Assembly (NCBI GenBank): GCA_016714565.1
Contig: JADKDM010000026.1
Span: 16,305 to 80,304 of the forward strand
DNA: 64,000 bases
Direction of reading: 5' to 3'
DNA from: Candidatus Villigracilis propinquus
Lineage (GTDB): Bacteria > Chloroflexota > Anaerolineae > Anaerolineales > Villigracilaceae
Each line of letters starts with the position of its first letter. Within the stretch, counting starts at the first letter, position 1. The position numbers and the translations under genes were made by a program. This document shows positions 25,729 through 34,780 of the stretch, piece by piece. The notes below the pieces were generated by a model that was not told the DNA's origin, did not search any database, and saw nothing but the letters and a program-made list of their open reading frames with translations.

Positions 25729-28700
25729 ATGAAATATCGTTCCGCGAAACTCTTCTCAATTTTCGGCATTCTCCTCCTGTCTGCCTGCGTCTCCTCCAGC
25801 ATGCCCTCTGCCGCACCGGAACCTCAAAACGCGGCAATCGTCATAAAAGAAACCGATCCATCTGAATCCCCCAACTTCAATCGCTCCATTCGTTTTGAAC
25901 ATATCAGCCTTGAGGAAGGCCTGTCTCAAAGTGTCATCAACGTGATCTTTCAAGACAGCATGGGGTTTCTGTGGATCGGCACGGAGGACGGGTTAAATCG
26001 ATATGACGGGTACAGCTTCAAAGTCTACAAACCAGAGGCGGATCTTGAAAACAGCCTTAGCAACCGCTGGATCACATCCATTGTGGAGGATGAGGATGGA
26101 TATATTTGGATCGGCACCCATCAAGGCGGATTGAACCGCTTCGACCCCCGCTCGGGCCAGTTCACCGTTTACAAGCATGATGCCACCGACAAAAATTCCC
26201 TGAGCAACAACCGCATCAATACGCTCTACATCGGCAAAAATAACACCCTTTGGGTTGGTACAGATTCAGACCTAGACCGCTTCGACCGGACAAGCGAAAC
26301 CTTCGTCCACTTTCTCAGCGACGAAGACGGTTTGAAAAACCCTATCACAGCCCTGCTTCAAGATTCCACCGGTTTGTTGTGGATCGGCATCCGCGATAAC
26401 GGCTTATATCAATTGGATGAAAGTACGAATTCGATCAAGGCTTTTACAACGGGCGAAAATACCAACAGCCTGAGCAATAACAACATCACATCCATCGCTG
26501 AGGATGCTGAAAAGAACCTGTGGATCGCAACGCAAAGCGGACTCAATCGGTTCAAGCCCACCACCCAGTCCTTTGCGCGGTACAACAACCGCCCGGACAA
26601 CCCCGAAAGCCTTTCCAGCGACGCCGTGAATCAGTTATATGTGGACCACAACGGAGTCCTGTGGATCGCCACCAATGACGGACTCAACATCTTCAACTCG
26701 CAGCTCAACCAGTTCATCCACTACCGCCATGAACCGGAAAACCCGGGCAGCGTCAGCAATAACCTGATCCTGTCCATTATGGAAGACCGCGGCAAAGTAA
26801 TGTGGATCGGCACGAACGGCGGCGGCCTGAACAAATACAACCGCAAACAGGATGAGTTCGCCTACTATCGCGGCGACCTCTCCAACCCTAACGGTCTGAG
26901 TGGAAATCTCATCTCCGCCCTTTTTGTGGAACCGAACAGCACGGTATGGATCGGAACCCTCGACAGCGGACTCAACCGCTTCAGCCCCGCCACAGGTGAC
27001 TTCAAGCAATATCATAATGATCCCCAGGACCCCGCAAGCCTGAGCAGCGACCAGATCTTTTCCATTCTGGTGGATCGTCACGGCACATTATGGGTTGGGA
27101 CATCCAACGCCCTTAATCTTTTCGACCCCAATACCGGCACCTCCCGCCGCTTTGAACCGCTCAAAGATAGCAGTGGTCTCTCGGGCACCCCCATTTACAC
27201 GATGTACGAAGACCGCAAGGGAAACATCTGGCTGGGAACCAGCAATGGGCTGGACCGCTTCAACCCTGCCGACGAAACATTTGCCCGCTACAAACATGAT
27301 GCACTGGACCCAAACAGCCTGAGCGATTCCCCTGTGGTTGCCATCAAGGAAGACCTGCAAGGTGATCTCTGGGTTGGCACCATGGATGGCGGATTGGACC
27401 GGCTTGAATACAGCACCGGGAACTTTATCCATTACCACAACCGCCGTGGAGACCCAAAAAGCCTCGGCAATGATTCCATCCTCTCGATCTACGAAAGCAA
27501 TAACGGTACAATGTGGATCGGCACAGCAGGCGGGGGATTAAGCCGCTACGACCTGAAGACCGACTCATTTACCACCTTCACAGAAAACGACGGTCTGCCT
27601 AACAATGTCATTAATGGCATTTTGGAAGATAATGAGAACAACCTTTGGATCAGTACCAATTACGGCCTTTCCCGCTTCAACCCCTTTACCAATGAGTTCC
27701 GCAATTACACCGTCAGCGATGGGTTGCAGAGCAATGAATTCAACTCCAACGCGCATGCCATCACCCCCTATGGCGATATGTATTTCGGCGGCATCAACGG
27801 CATCAACTTTTTCGACCCGCTTGCCATCTCAACCGATACTTATGTGCCGCCCATTGTGCTTACTTCACTCACGCAGAACGGCGGACCGATAACAACCGAG
27901 ACACAAGTGGAAGCGTTGGATGAGTTCACTCTGCAATGGCCCGCCAACTCCTTTGAATTCGAGTTTGCCGCCCTCTCTTACAGCCAACCGAATAAAAACC
28001 AATACGCCTACAAACTTGAGAATTTTGACGACAGCTGGAACAACATTGGCACAAAACACAACAGCCTGTACACCAACCTGCCCGGCGGAACCTATACCCT
28101 CAAACTCCGCGGCTCCAACAGCGACGGCATCTGGAATGAAGCAGGACGCTCCATCACGTTGACCGTTATCCCGCCGATGTGGGAGACCTGGTGGTTTCGG
28201 GGACTGTCTGTACTGGCTTTTGGCACCATGCTCGCGGCCGGGTATCGCTGGAGGGTCAAGAGTATTGAAAGCCGAAACCGCCAGTTGGAAAATATTGTTC
28301 AAAAGCGCACATCTGACCTCGAAAAACGCACGCGCGATATCGAAGCCCTGTACGAGGCCGATGAGCGCATCATCCGAAACGTCACTCTTAATCAGGTTTT
28401 CCAGACTTTGGTGGATGTATCCGTCTCTGTGCTTAAGGCAGACCGCAGCGTGGTTTTCGTTTGGAATGAGGAACAGAAAAAAATACTGCCGCGAGTCAGC
28501 CGCGGGTTCCAGCCTAAAACCTTATACGCGCTCAACTTCCACGAAGGCGAGGGCAGGGTTGGGCTGGCCATGACAACCGGTGAACCCATCATCATTTCGG
28601 ACTTGAAACTCAGCGCCCTGCGCGGCGATATTCAAACCGTCATTCGAGATGAGGGAATTCAATCCTATGCCCACTTCCCCATCGTGGTGGATGGCCGTGT

Positions 28701-29442
28701 GGTGGCGATCTTCAATGTAGCCTATACACGCCCCAACGCTCTCAATGATGATTCCATCCGTCTGTTCACCGCGCTGGCGAACCGCGCATCCCTTGCCATT
28801 GCAAATATGGAATTGTTCGAGCAGACCAAAGACCTGGCTGTGATGGAGGAACGAAACCGCCTCGCCCGGGACCTGCATGACAGCGCCAAACAAAAGGCAT
28901 TTGCTGCGCTGGCGCAGTTGGGCACGGCCAACGGCATCATCCGCACCAGGCCAGAAGAGGTCATCCCCCACTTAACTGAGGCGGAAACGCTCGTATACGA
29001 AGTGATTCAGGAACTGACCTTCCTCATCCAGGAAATTTACCCGATTGCCCTGCAGGAAAAAGGGCTGCCGACCACGCTTCGGGAATATGTCTTCGAGTGG
29101 GAAAATCGCAACGACGCACTGATCAACCTCACGGTCCAGAATGAGCGCGCCCTTCCGTTGGATGTGGAACAGGCGGTGTATCGCTTTATTCAGGAGGCGC
29201 TTGCCAATGTTTCACGTCACAGCAAGGCAAAGCGGGTGGACATTTCACTGGTTTATAATCCTGAGTCTCTGCAAGTTATTATCGCGGATGACGGGCACGG
29301 GTTCGACATGAACCAAAAAGCAAAGGGCATGGGATTCCGCTCCATGCGCGACCGCATTAGCAGTATTCGCGGAACCGTTCAAATTCAGAGCGCGCCCGGG
29401 CAGGGAACCCGCCTGATCGCGCAGTTGCCCATTAAAGGTTAA
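25729..29442 (+). CDS. Propeller-type sensor histidine kinase (Reg_prop, Y_Y_Y, GAF, HisKA_3, HATPase)
   Basis: 1237 residues. A signal peptide with lipobox LLSAC (Cys20) is followed by about fourteen Reg_prop propeller blades (repeated LWIGT..GGLNRF, residues 60-690), a Y_Y_Y domain (about 715-810), one membrane helix (about 824-842), a coiled coil, a GAF domain (about 880-1035), a HisKA_3 dimerisation domain with His1050 (RDLHDSAKQ), and a HATPase domain (EALANVSRHS, DDGHGFD). The periplasmic propeller would sense a ligand, perhaps a sugar or polymer as in Bacteroidetes systems, and signal through NarL-type phosphotransfer. The regulator gene follows at 29558. No receiver is fused, so it is not a one-protein hybrid. 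Confidence 0.95.
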   Translation: MKYRSAKLFSIFGILLLSACVSSSMPSAAPEPQNAAIVIKETDPSESPNFNRSIRFEHISLEEGLSQSVINVIFQDSMGFLWIGTEDGLNRYDGYSFKVYKPEADLENSLSNRWITSIVEDEDGYIWIGTHQGGLNRFDPRSGQFTVYKHDATDKNSLSNNRINTLYIGKNNTLWVGTDSDLDRFDRTSETFVHFLSDEDGLKNPITALLQDSTGLLWIGIRDNGLYQLDESTNSIKAFTTGENTNSLSNNNITSIAEDAEKNLWIATQSGLNRFKPTTQSFARYNNRPDNPESLSSDAVNQLYVDHNGVLWIATNDGLNIFNSQLNQFIHYRHEPENPGSVSNNLILSIMEDRGKVMWIGTNGGGLNKYNRKQDEFAYYRGDLSNPNGLSGNLISALFVEPNSTVWIGTLDSGLNRFSPATGDFKQYHNDPQDPASLSSDQIFSILVDRHGTLWVGTSNALNLFDPNTGTSRRFEPLKDSSGLSGTPIYTMYEDRKGNIWLGTSNGLDRFNPADETFARYKHDALDPNSLSDSPVVAIKEDLQGDLWVGTMDGGLDRLEYSTGNFIHYHNRRGDPKSLGNDSILSIYESNNGTMWIGTAGGGLSRYDLKTDSFTTFTENDGLPNNVINGILEDNENNLWISTNYGLSRFNPFTNEFRNYTVSDGLQSNEFNSNAHAITPYGDMYFGGINGINFFDPLAISTDTYVPPIVLTSLTQNGGPITTETQVEALDEFTLQWPANSFEFEFAALSYSQPNKNQYAYKLENFDDSWNNIGTKHNSLYTNLPGGTYTLKLRGSNSDGIWNEAGRSITLTVIPPMWETWWFRGLSVLAFGTMLAAGYRWRVKSIESRNRQLENIVQKRTSDLEKRTRDIEALYEADERIIRNVTLNQVFQTLVDVSVSVLKADRSVVFVWNEEQKKILPRVSRGFQPKTLYALNFHEGEGRVGLAMTTGEPIIISDLKLSALRGDIQTVIRDEGIQSYAHFPIVVDGRVVAIFNVAYTRPNALNDDSIRLFTALANRASLAIANMELFEQTKDLAVMEERNRLARDLHDSAKQKAFAALAQLGTANGIIRTRPEEVIPHLTEAETLVYEVIQELTFLIQEIYPIALQEKGLPTTLREYVFEWENRNDALINLTVQNERALPLDVEQAVYRFIQEALANVSRHSKAKRVDISLVYNPESLQVIIADDGHGFDMNQKAKGMGFRSMRDRISSIRGTVQIQSAPGQGTRLIAQLPIKG

Positions 29443-29557
29443 TTGATCAGTCGAAAGATTTTAGAATTGACTTTGCTCAGTCTTCGGCTATTCGTGGGCT
29501 TAGACCCCGAAAGAACAGGAAGAGCAGCAGATAAAAGGCTAACGCAGGAGAATAATT

Positions 29558-30229
29558 ATGAAACATAATCGTACAAGTATTTTGATCGCAGACGATCACG
29601 AAGTGGTACGGAATGGCATTCGCTCGTATCTGGAGACGATCCCCGATTTTCAAGTGGTGGGCGAGTCTGCGTCGGGTGAAGAGACCCTGGCCCTGGTTTC
29701 TGAACTGATTCCTGATATTGTCCTGTTGGATTTGATCATGCCGGGCATGGATGGCATTGAAACCACGCGGCGGGTCAAGCAGGTCAGTCCGCGATCCCAG
29801 GTAGTGGTGCTGACTTCCTATCACGAAGACGTGCATATCTTTCCCGCTCTCAAGGCAGGTGCAATCTCCTACATCCTCAAGGATATGAAAATGGAAAAAC
29901 TGGTGGAGGTTTTGCACCGCGCAGTGCAGGGAGAGGTGACGCTGCATCCGCGGGTGGCTTCGCGCGTTTTGCAAAATATCCGCGGCGAAAACAGCGGTGA
30001 ACAACCCTTGTTCACAGAACTGACCGACCGTGAAACGGATGTATTGAAGCTCATCGCCGCCGGATTGACGAACAGCCAGATCGCCGAGAAACTTGTCATC
30101 AGCGAGAATACGGTGAAAGGGCATGTCAGCAATATCCTGAGCAAACTGCATCTTGCAGACCGTACTCAAGTAGCGGTCTACGCCTGGCAGCAGGGCATTG
30201 TCAACAGGAACAGCACATCAAAAGATTAA
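29558..30229 (+). CDS. NarL/LuxR family response regulator
   Basis: 223 residues. The receiver domain has the acidic pair DDHE (residues 12-15), the phosphoacceptor Asp58 (VLLDLIMPGMDG), Thr/Lys landmarks (VVLTSYH, YILKDM). The C-terminal LuxR HTH spans about 155-215 (LTDRETDVLKLIAAGLTNSQIAEKLVISENTVKGHV). AGGAGAA precedes ATG 29558. It lies 115 bases after the propeller kinase gene, whose HisKA_3 domain belongs to the same NarL-type class, so the two should form one pathway. Targets are not visible; a terminator follows. Confidence 0.96.
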   Translation: MKHNRTSILIADDHEVVRNGIRSYLETIPDFQVVGESASGEETLALVSELIPDIVLLDLIMPGMDGIETTRRVKQVSPRSQVVVLTSYHEDVHIFPALKAGAISYILKDMKMEKLVEVLHRAVQGEVTLHPRVASRVLQNIRGENSGEQPLFTELTDRETDVLKLIAAGLTNSQIAEKLVISENTVKGHVSNILSKLHLADRTQVAVYAWQQGIVNRNSTSKD

Positions 30230-30315
30230 GCGGGCTTGAACTTATACCGCACACGGTCATAAGTTACGCTTTTTTTAGAAGGTGGAAAGCGCAATTTGTG
30301 ACTGTGAGTATTATA

Positions 30316-30360
30316 GAAGCAAAAAGGACACTGCCGTAATGACAGTGTCCTTTTTGCTTC
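30316..30360. terminator. Bidirectional terminator between convergent genes
   Basis: GAAGCAAAAAGGACACTG (30316-30333) pairs perfectly with CAGTGTCCTTTTTGCTTC (30343-30360). It lies between the response regulator gene and the convergent thioredoxin-like gene. Confidence 0.9.
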
Positions 30361-30374
30361 TAACGATAAACCTT

Positions 30375-31124
30375 TTACTTGCCCATCTCTGCTAGGGCGG
30401 CTTCGATCTGCTGCTGGAAGACGTCAATGGTTTGCGCGCCTTCGATCAGGACGCTCTTTTCCTCTCCGTTGACGGTGTAGGTCATAATGAACGAGGGGGT
30501 GGCCTGAATACCGGCAGTAATGCCGTTCTTCATATCTTCCGTCACCAGGTCGTTATATTTGCTGGAGTCAAAACAATCGTTGAATTCACTCATGTTCAAT
30601 TCGAGCTTTTCGGCAAATGCAACCAGGCGGCGGTCTGTATATGCGCCTACATTTTCGCCAGTTTGATTTGCAAAAATAATATCGTGCATTTCCCAGAACT
30701 TACCCTGGTCGCCTGCGCAATAGGCAGCTTCAGCAGCCTGGCCGGATTCCGCACCGATAAATGCGCCAAAGGAATGGTATTCAAAATATACGGTTCCATT
30801 GGCTACGTAATTTTGAATCAATGCTTCTTCGGTATTTTCAAAGAAGACCCGGCAGAACGGACATTGGAAGTCTGAATATTCCTCGATCTTGATCGGGGCG
30901 TTTGGGTCTCCCACAGCATTGAAATTGACGCTGGGGCGAGTATTTGCAGGCGCATCGGCGATTGCGCCCACCGGTTTGAAGTTTGGATAGATGATTAGAA
31001 ACGCCACAAAAAGCGCACCAATGGTGATCAGCCCAATGCCTATCAGGCGTGACCTTTGCTCCTTGCGCCTTAATTGTTCCTTGCGGACCTGACGCTTGCT
31101 CATCTCTTTATCTTTGTTGATCAT
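30375..31124 (-). CDS. DsbA-like thioredoxin-fold protein, membrane anchored
   Basis: 249 residues, ATG 31124 with AGGAG. A basic N-terminal stretch (residues 8-26) precedes a membrane helix (about 28-46). The outer domain is a DsbA/BdbD-type thioredoxin fold with CPFC at 88-91 (EYSDFQCPFC), a helical insert and a cis-Pro segment (GIQATPSFI). Such proteins form disulfides in extracytoplasmic proteins and need a VKOR- or DsbB-type partner, which is not in the window. The basic tail and single helix are as in other DSBA domain proteins of Chloroflexota and Actinobacteria. It is a single-gene unit. Confidence 0.95.
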   Translation of the reverse strand: MINKDKEMSKRQVRKEQLRRKEQRSRLIGIGLITIGALFVAFLIIYPNFKPVGAIADAPANTRPSVNFNAVGDPNAPIKIEEYSDFQCPFCRVFFENTEEALIQNYVANGTVYFEYHSFGAFIGAESGQAAEAAYCAGDQGKFWEMHDIIFANQTGENVGAYTDRRLVAFAEKLELNMSEFNDCFDSSKYNDLVTEDMKNGITAGIQATPSFIMTYTVNGEEKSVLIEGAQTIDVFQQQIEAALAEMGK

Positions 31125-31209
31125 ACTAACTCCTGTGTGTAATGTGATTAAATATAAATTTTCCCATGCTGAAATGGTTTTGTCCAGTAATGGGTTAATG
31201 AGTTCTTAT

Positions 31210-32048
31210 TTATTCGCGCAAACGAGCGTCCATCCAGAGGGTCATGGCTTTGAAAACCTCGGCCTGCTCCGGTTCGTTGTGCAGTTCGTGGTAGGCGCCA
31301 TCCCACAACATCAGGGTGCATTTATCCTTTAGCGGTGCGGCAAATTCCGTGCTGCTGGAGGGGAAGGCAATGGCATCCGCCTTGCCATGCAGGAGCAGCA
31401 AAGGCAGGGAGAATTCGCCCGCGTGCTCCAGAGTCCATTTGGTTACGCCAAGCATCACCTTGCCAAATCCGAGGGATATTTTGTCATGCACGAGCGGGTC
31501 GGCATTATAAGCATCCACGACCGCTTTGTTTCTTGAAATAGCGCTGGCATCCAATCCACTGGCGAGGGAGACGGTGGGCATCAACGCGCCAAGCACCTTG
31601 GCGGCCATGATCTTTGCAGGCTGATTCTCAAGGGCGGTACGCAAGCCCGAACTGGTGGCAATGACGCCTTTCACATTCGGTTTGCGGAGCAGGCCATAAT
31701 GCAGCACCTGAATGCCGCCGAGGCTGTGACCATATAAAAAGAGCGGCAGGTTCGGGTAACGCAGGCGCGCCTGTTCGAACATCACATCGATATCCTGCAT
31801 GAAATCTTCAATAGAGGAGATGTGTCCACGAGGGCCACCGGAACGTCCGTGCCCGCGCAGGTCATACGTGAAGAGGATAAAGCCTTCCTTGCCAAATGCT
31901 TCAGCCACATGGGCATAGCGCGAGCTGTGCTCCCCAACCCATGCACAAGGCAAACCACGGCCTTTGGAACGACGACAGAAGGCTCCCAAACCTGGGCGAA
32001 CATATCCAAACCGTCACGAGATTTCCAACTTAATTCCTGATGAGTCAT
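31210..32048 (-). CDS. Alpha/beta hydrolase (monoacylglycerol lipase type), with one-base frameshift
   Basis: From ATG 32048 (MTHQELSWKSRDG, with GGAGG upstream) the frame runs to LVHGLG; the continuation EHSSRYAHVAEAF is in the next frame. One more G in the G4 run (plus strand C at 31932-31935) restores about 279 residues. The joined protein has the serine lipase signature HGLGEHSSRY, the nucleophile elbow GHSLGG, the acid in HGKADAI and a C-terminal His (AYHELHNE). These features match the Serine aminopeptidase S33/monoacylglycerol lipase group. The break is most likely a sequence error. It is last in a run of five minus-strand genes. Confidence 0.85.
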
Positions 32049-32049
32049 A

Positions 32050-32655
32050 TCAACCTCCGATGGTGATCTTGAATTCACATTGATGAGCGCCCATTGCACG
32101 ACAGGCGCGTTCTTCGATATCGTGTTCCTGGCCGTCCGCCCAATACAAACATTCGCGGATGAGGCCAAAGGTTACAAAGCAGACCGGGGCGTTGTCGGAT
32201 TGATTCAAAGCGGTGGCAGATGCCTGGTCGACCAGCAGCAGGTCCAGGTCCTGGGTATGAACCGTGATGCTTCCATTCGCCGCACTGAGGATGCGCGCAA
32301 GCAATTCCAACGCGGGTTTGCGCCGCGCCGATTTTGGCAGTCCACGGATCAACGCCGCCTGGGCTTTGATCCCAAAGGAAGCGTCATTCAACAGGCCTTG
32401 CCAGAGCTTGGCCCCGATACGCATTAATATCCCGCGCGCGCCCCGTCCATAATAGGTACGGATGGCTGCCTGCAGGGTGGAATACGCCTGCGCTATCCGC
32501 GCTTCATCCAATGCAATAAAATGCGAAGGATGCGCCCATTCCTTTGGAAGCCCAGCCTTGGAAAGAACCGCAGTAACAGTCTCATGGCCGATCTCTGTTG
32601 AGAGCATATCTACAAATTTCGTCATGATGGGCGAAGGAAAAGTTGGTTCGCTCAT
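32050..32655 (-). CDS. V4R-type small-molecule-binding domain protein
   Basis: 201 residues. The C-terminal 40 residues (FGLIRECLYWADGQEHDIEERACRAMGAHQCEFKI) show the V4R pattern of spaced Cys residues and an E..C...G...C.F ending; the N-terminal half is helical (LSTEIGHETVTAVLSKAG, AIRTYYGRGARGILMRIG). V4R domains bind hydrophobic ligands or metals and often act as sensors. The start codon ATG 32655 overlaps the stop of the GNAT gene before it by four bases, so translation is coupled. No output domain is attached, which suggests that it works with a neighbour. Confidence 0.75.
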   Translation of the reverse strand: MSEPTFPSPIMTKFVDMLSTEIGHETVTAVLSKAGLPKEWAHPSHFIALDEARIAQAYSTLQAAIRTYYGRGARGILMRIGAKLWQGLLNDASFGIKAQAALIRGLPKSARRKPALELLARILSAANGSITVHTQDLDLLLVDQASATALNQSDNAPVCFVTFGLIRECLYWADGQEHDIEERACRAMGAHQCEFKITIGG

Positions 32656-33515
32656 ACGACCCCCATTGGATGGACAAGTACGGGGAAATATTCGCCGGTG
32701 CGAGCGAACCCAACTTTTTGATAAAGGGAAAGGGAGGCATCGTTATCCGATTGTGTGTTGACGGACAGCCTGCCGATCTGGTTTACGCTCAAATACTGTG
32801 TGAGGTCGTCCACCAATGCCCGTCCTATTCCCCTGCCTTGCGCTTCCGGCCGGACCCCGAGCCTGGCAAGGTGTGCCCCAAACGGATTCCCCGTACTGAT
32901 CTGATATCCAACCAGACCCAAATCATCTTCAGCAACACACGCATATAAGGCTTGCGAATACGCCCGCTGGAGCGACTCAAATGTATTGTGCCAAAACCTG
33001 CCGAAGGCAGCCATGTCCAGCTTTGTCACTTCGGCCATATCTGTGCCGAGCATGGGACGGAGTTGAACTACGCGCCGCGGTTCAAGACGGACTGTTTCTT
33101 TGACATTCAATTGCAGTATGACGATATTTTGTTTTAGCTTGAACCCGCTGGAAAGCAGGATATTCTGGAACCACTGTTTCGTCACAATTGCCGTGATCTG
33201 CGCCTGCGGATTCTCTGCCAGCATCTCTTCACAAGCCGCCTCCCAAAGAAAAGACCAAGCCTCCCTGCCAGATAGATTTTGATGAAAAGAAAAAAGCCTG
33301 ATCCAGGCTACATCCTGCGGGTCTTCCGGACAGGCCAGGGCGGCGATGATCTGACCATATTCTTCCAGAACCCAGTAATTCCGCGAACCGAGCCATTCCA
33401 GCGCAGACCGCCAATCCAAATGACGGTGTGTGTTGGCTTCAAAAAATACTAGATTTGCGATCTGGCTATGGTCTTCCGCAACCGCGCGGCGAACCTTCAG
33501 GTTGGTACTGATCAT
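32652..33515 (-). CDS. GNAT family N-acetyltransferase (tandem domains)
   Basis: 287 residues with two GNAT folds. The second is complete, with the acetyl-CoA loop LGVRPEAQGRGIGRALVDDL and the late helix NDASLSLYQKVGF. The first (residues 10-130) has a degenerate acetyl-CoA loop and may be structural. The substrate is unknown. The start ATG 33515 overlaps the stop of the TPR gene by four bases, and its own stop overlaps the V4R gene start, so it is part of a tightly coupled operon. Confidence 0.88.
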   Translation of the reverse strand: MISTNLKVRRAVAEDHSQIANLVFFEANTHRHLDWRSALEWLGSRNYWVLEEYGQIIAALACPEDPQDVAWIRLFSFHQNLSGREAWSFLWEAACEEMLAENPQAQITAIVTKQWFQNILLSSGFKLKQNIVILQLNVKETVRLEPRRVVQLRPMLGTDMAEVTKLDMAAFGRFWHNTFESLQRAYSQALYACVAEDDLGLVGYQISTGNPFGAHLARLGVRPEAQGRGIGRALVDDLTQYLSVNQIGRLSVNTQSDNDASLSLYQKVGFARTGEYFPVLVHPMGVV

Positions 33516-34033
33516 TTGATTAAGCGAAGGAAGAATCTCAAAATACGCTCGAAAATCCCCGGGTTTTCTTTGGCTTCCAGCGAACCCATCATCTTAAATG
33601 CTGATTCTGTGACCCTGCCTGATTTCAACTTAAGCGCCGCAGCCGATTTCATCACCATGGCGCGCAGGTCACCTTCCCCCGCCTGACCAAATAATTCGGC
33701 AGAGCGCTCATATAATGCAATGGCTTCATCGGTACGGTGGAGGGCTTCCAGCGCGGCGGCGGTATTCCCAAGGGCCATTGCCTGGCGCTTAATATCCTTC
33801 GCCTCTTCAAAAATTTTCTCGGTACCCAAAACCGCTTCCAAAGATTCCTCTACCTTCCCCGCTTGCAGCAAGGCAACGCTCACGTTGTTCATCATCTCTG
33901 CGGCCGATGCACCCGAGCTTGCAAGGGTATAGCCTTCGGCAGCCTGACGAAATAATTCAGCGGCCTCGCCAAATTTTTTTTCCGCAAAAGCGCGTTTGCC
34001 TTGTGTTTCGAGCTGGGTTGGTTCAATTGTCAT
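33512..34033 (-). CDS. Small TPR protein
   Basis: 173 residues with about three TPR helix pairs (GKRAFAEKKFGEAAELFRQAAEGY, NNVSVALLQAGKVEESLEAV, GNTAAALEALHRTDEAIALYERSAELF). It ends in an amphipathic basic helix (GIFERILRFFLRLIK) that could touch the membrane. No signal peptide is visible. It lies between the HTH regulator gene and the GNAT gene in the same operon. No specific function can be assigned. Confidence 0.8.
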   Translation of the reverse strand: MTIEPTQLETQGKRAFAEKKFGEAAELFRQAAEGYTLASSGASAAEMMNNVSVALLQAGKVEESLEAVLGTEKIFEEAKDIKRQAMALGNTAAALEALHRTDEAIALYERSAELFGQAGEGDLRAMVMKSAAALKLKSGRVTESAFKMMGSLEAKENPGIFERILRFFLRLIK

Positions 34034-34063
34034 GAGAATACCGTAATAGTCTATGATAAAAAT

Positions 34064-34738
34064 TTACAGGGTAATATCCAGCAGACCTTCGGCAACGGAG
34101 CGTAATTTTTCCCTTGAGAGGTCGCTGAGTTTCATGGCCAGTTCGAGATATGGGCGGTTCACAGGCTGGCAGACAAAGTTTTGCATTTCGGCGGATAGTT
34201 CAAGAAACTTTTGAAGAGCCCGCTGGCTATTCAACCACTGCCCCACCGGCCCGCTTTGATCGAAGAACGTATCCACCCGGCTGCCTATTACCAAAAGGAT
34301 GCTCTCTAGTTCTGGTACGGTGATCGGGCGCTCACCCAGTTCATACGACTTAAGTTTGGATTGCGAAATTCCCGTTTCAGTTGAGATATGACGAATGGAC
34401 ATATTCGCGTTCGTTCGTTCCTGGCGCAGTAATGCTCCGATCATGCGCTGGCGCAGCGCGATCAAACGCGTCATATCCACCGATTCCATCGCAGAAGACG
34501 CATCCGATTTCGTCTCGTTTCCCCAAAAATGCGAGATCGGCAGTTTTAGAAAATAAACGAGCGTCTCCAGTTCGGGCAAGGATGGAGCGCGGCGTCCTTC
34601 CTCATAAGCACGGAACAGGCCGGGCTTGATCCCAATCGCATCAGCACATTCCTTAATGCTGCGGCGTTCCGCCATGCGGGCATCCCGAATCAACAGGCCA
34701 AGTTTTTTCTCACGTATGGTGATCTGAGCGTTATTCAT
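34064..34738 (-). CDS. Transcriptional regulator with two XRE-type HTH domains
   Basis: 224 residues. The first HTH (about 10-68, LGLLIRDARMAERRSIKECADAIGIKPGLFRAYEEGRRAPSLPELETL) and a second (about 93-150, IGALLRQERTNANMSIRHISTETGISQSKLKSYELGERPITVPELESI) both match the lambda-repressor/XRE pattern, so two half-sites may be read by one chain. The last 60 residues are helical with no known ligand domain. It stands between the CpaF gene and the TPR-GNAT-V4R-hydrolase genes, and may regulate either. Targets are not shown by the sequence. Confidence 0.88.
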   Translation of the reverse strand: MNNAQITIREKKLGLLIRDARMAERRSIKECADAIGIKPGLFRAYEEGRRAPSLPELETLVYFLKLPISHFWGNETKSDASSAMESVDMTRLIALRQRMIGALLRQERTNANMSIRHISTETGISQSKLKSYELGERPITVPELESILLVIGSRVDTFFDQSGPVGQWLNSQRALQKFLELSAEMQNFVCQPVNRPYLELAMKLSDLSREKLRSVAEGLLDITL

Positions 34739-34780
34739 AATTCCTCGTCAAATAAGATGTCTAGATTATAGCAGAGTGTA

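Noticed and set aside
29209..29225. TGTTTCACGTCACAGCA, similar to half of a parS site
   Set aside because: Only the first half fits and it lies inside the HATPase coding region far from parAB.
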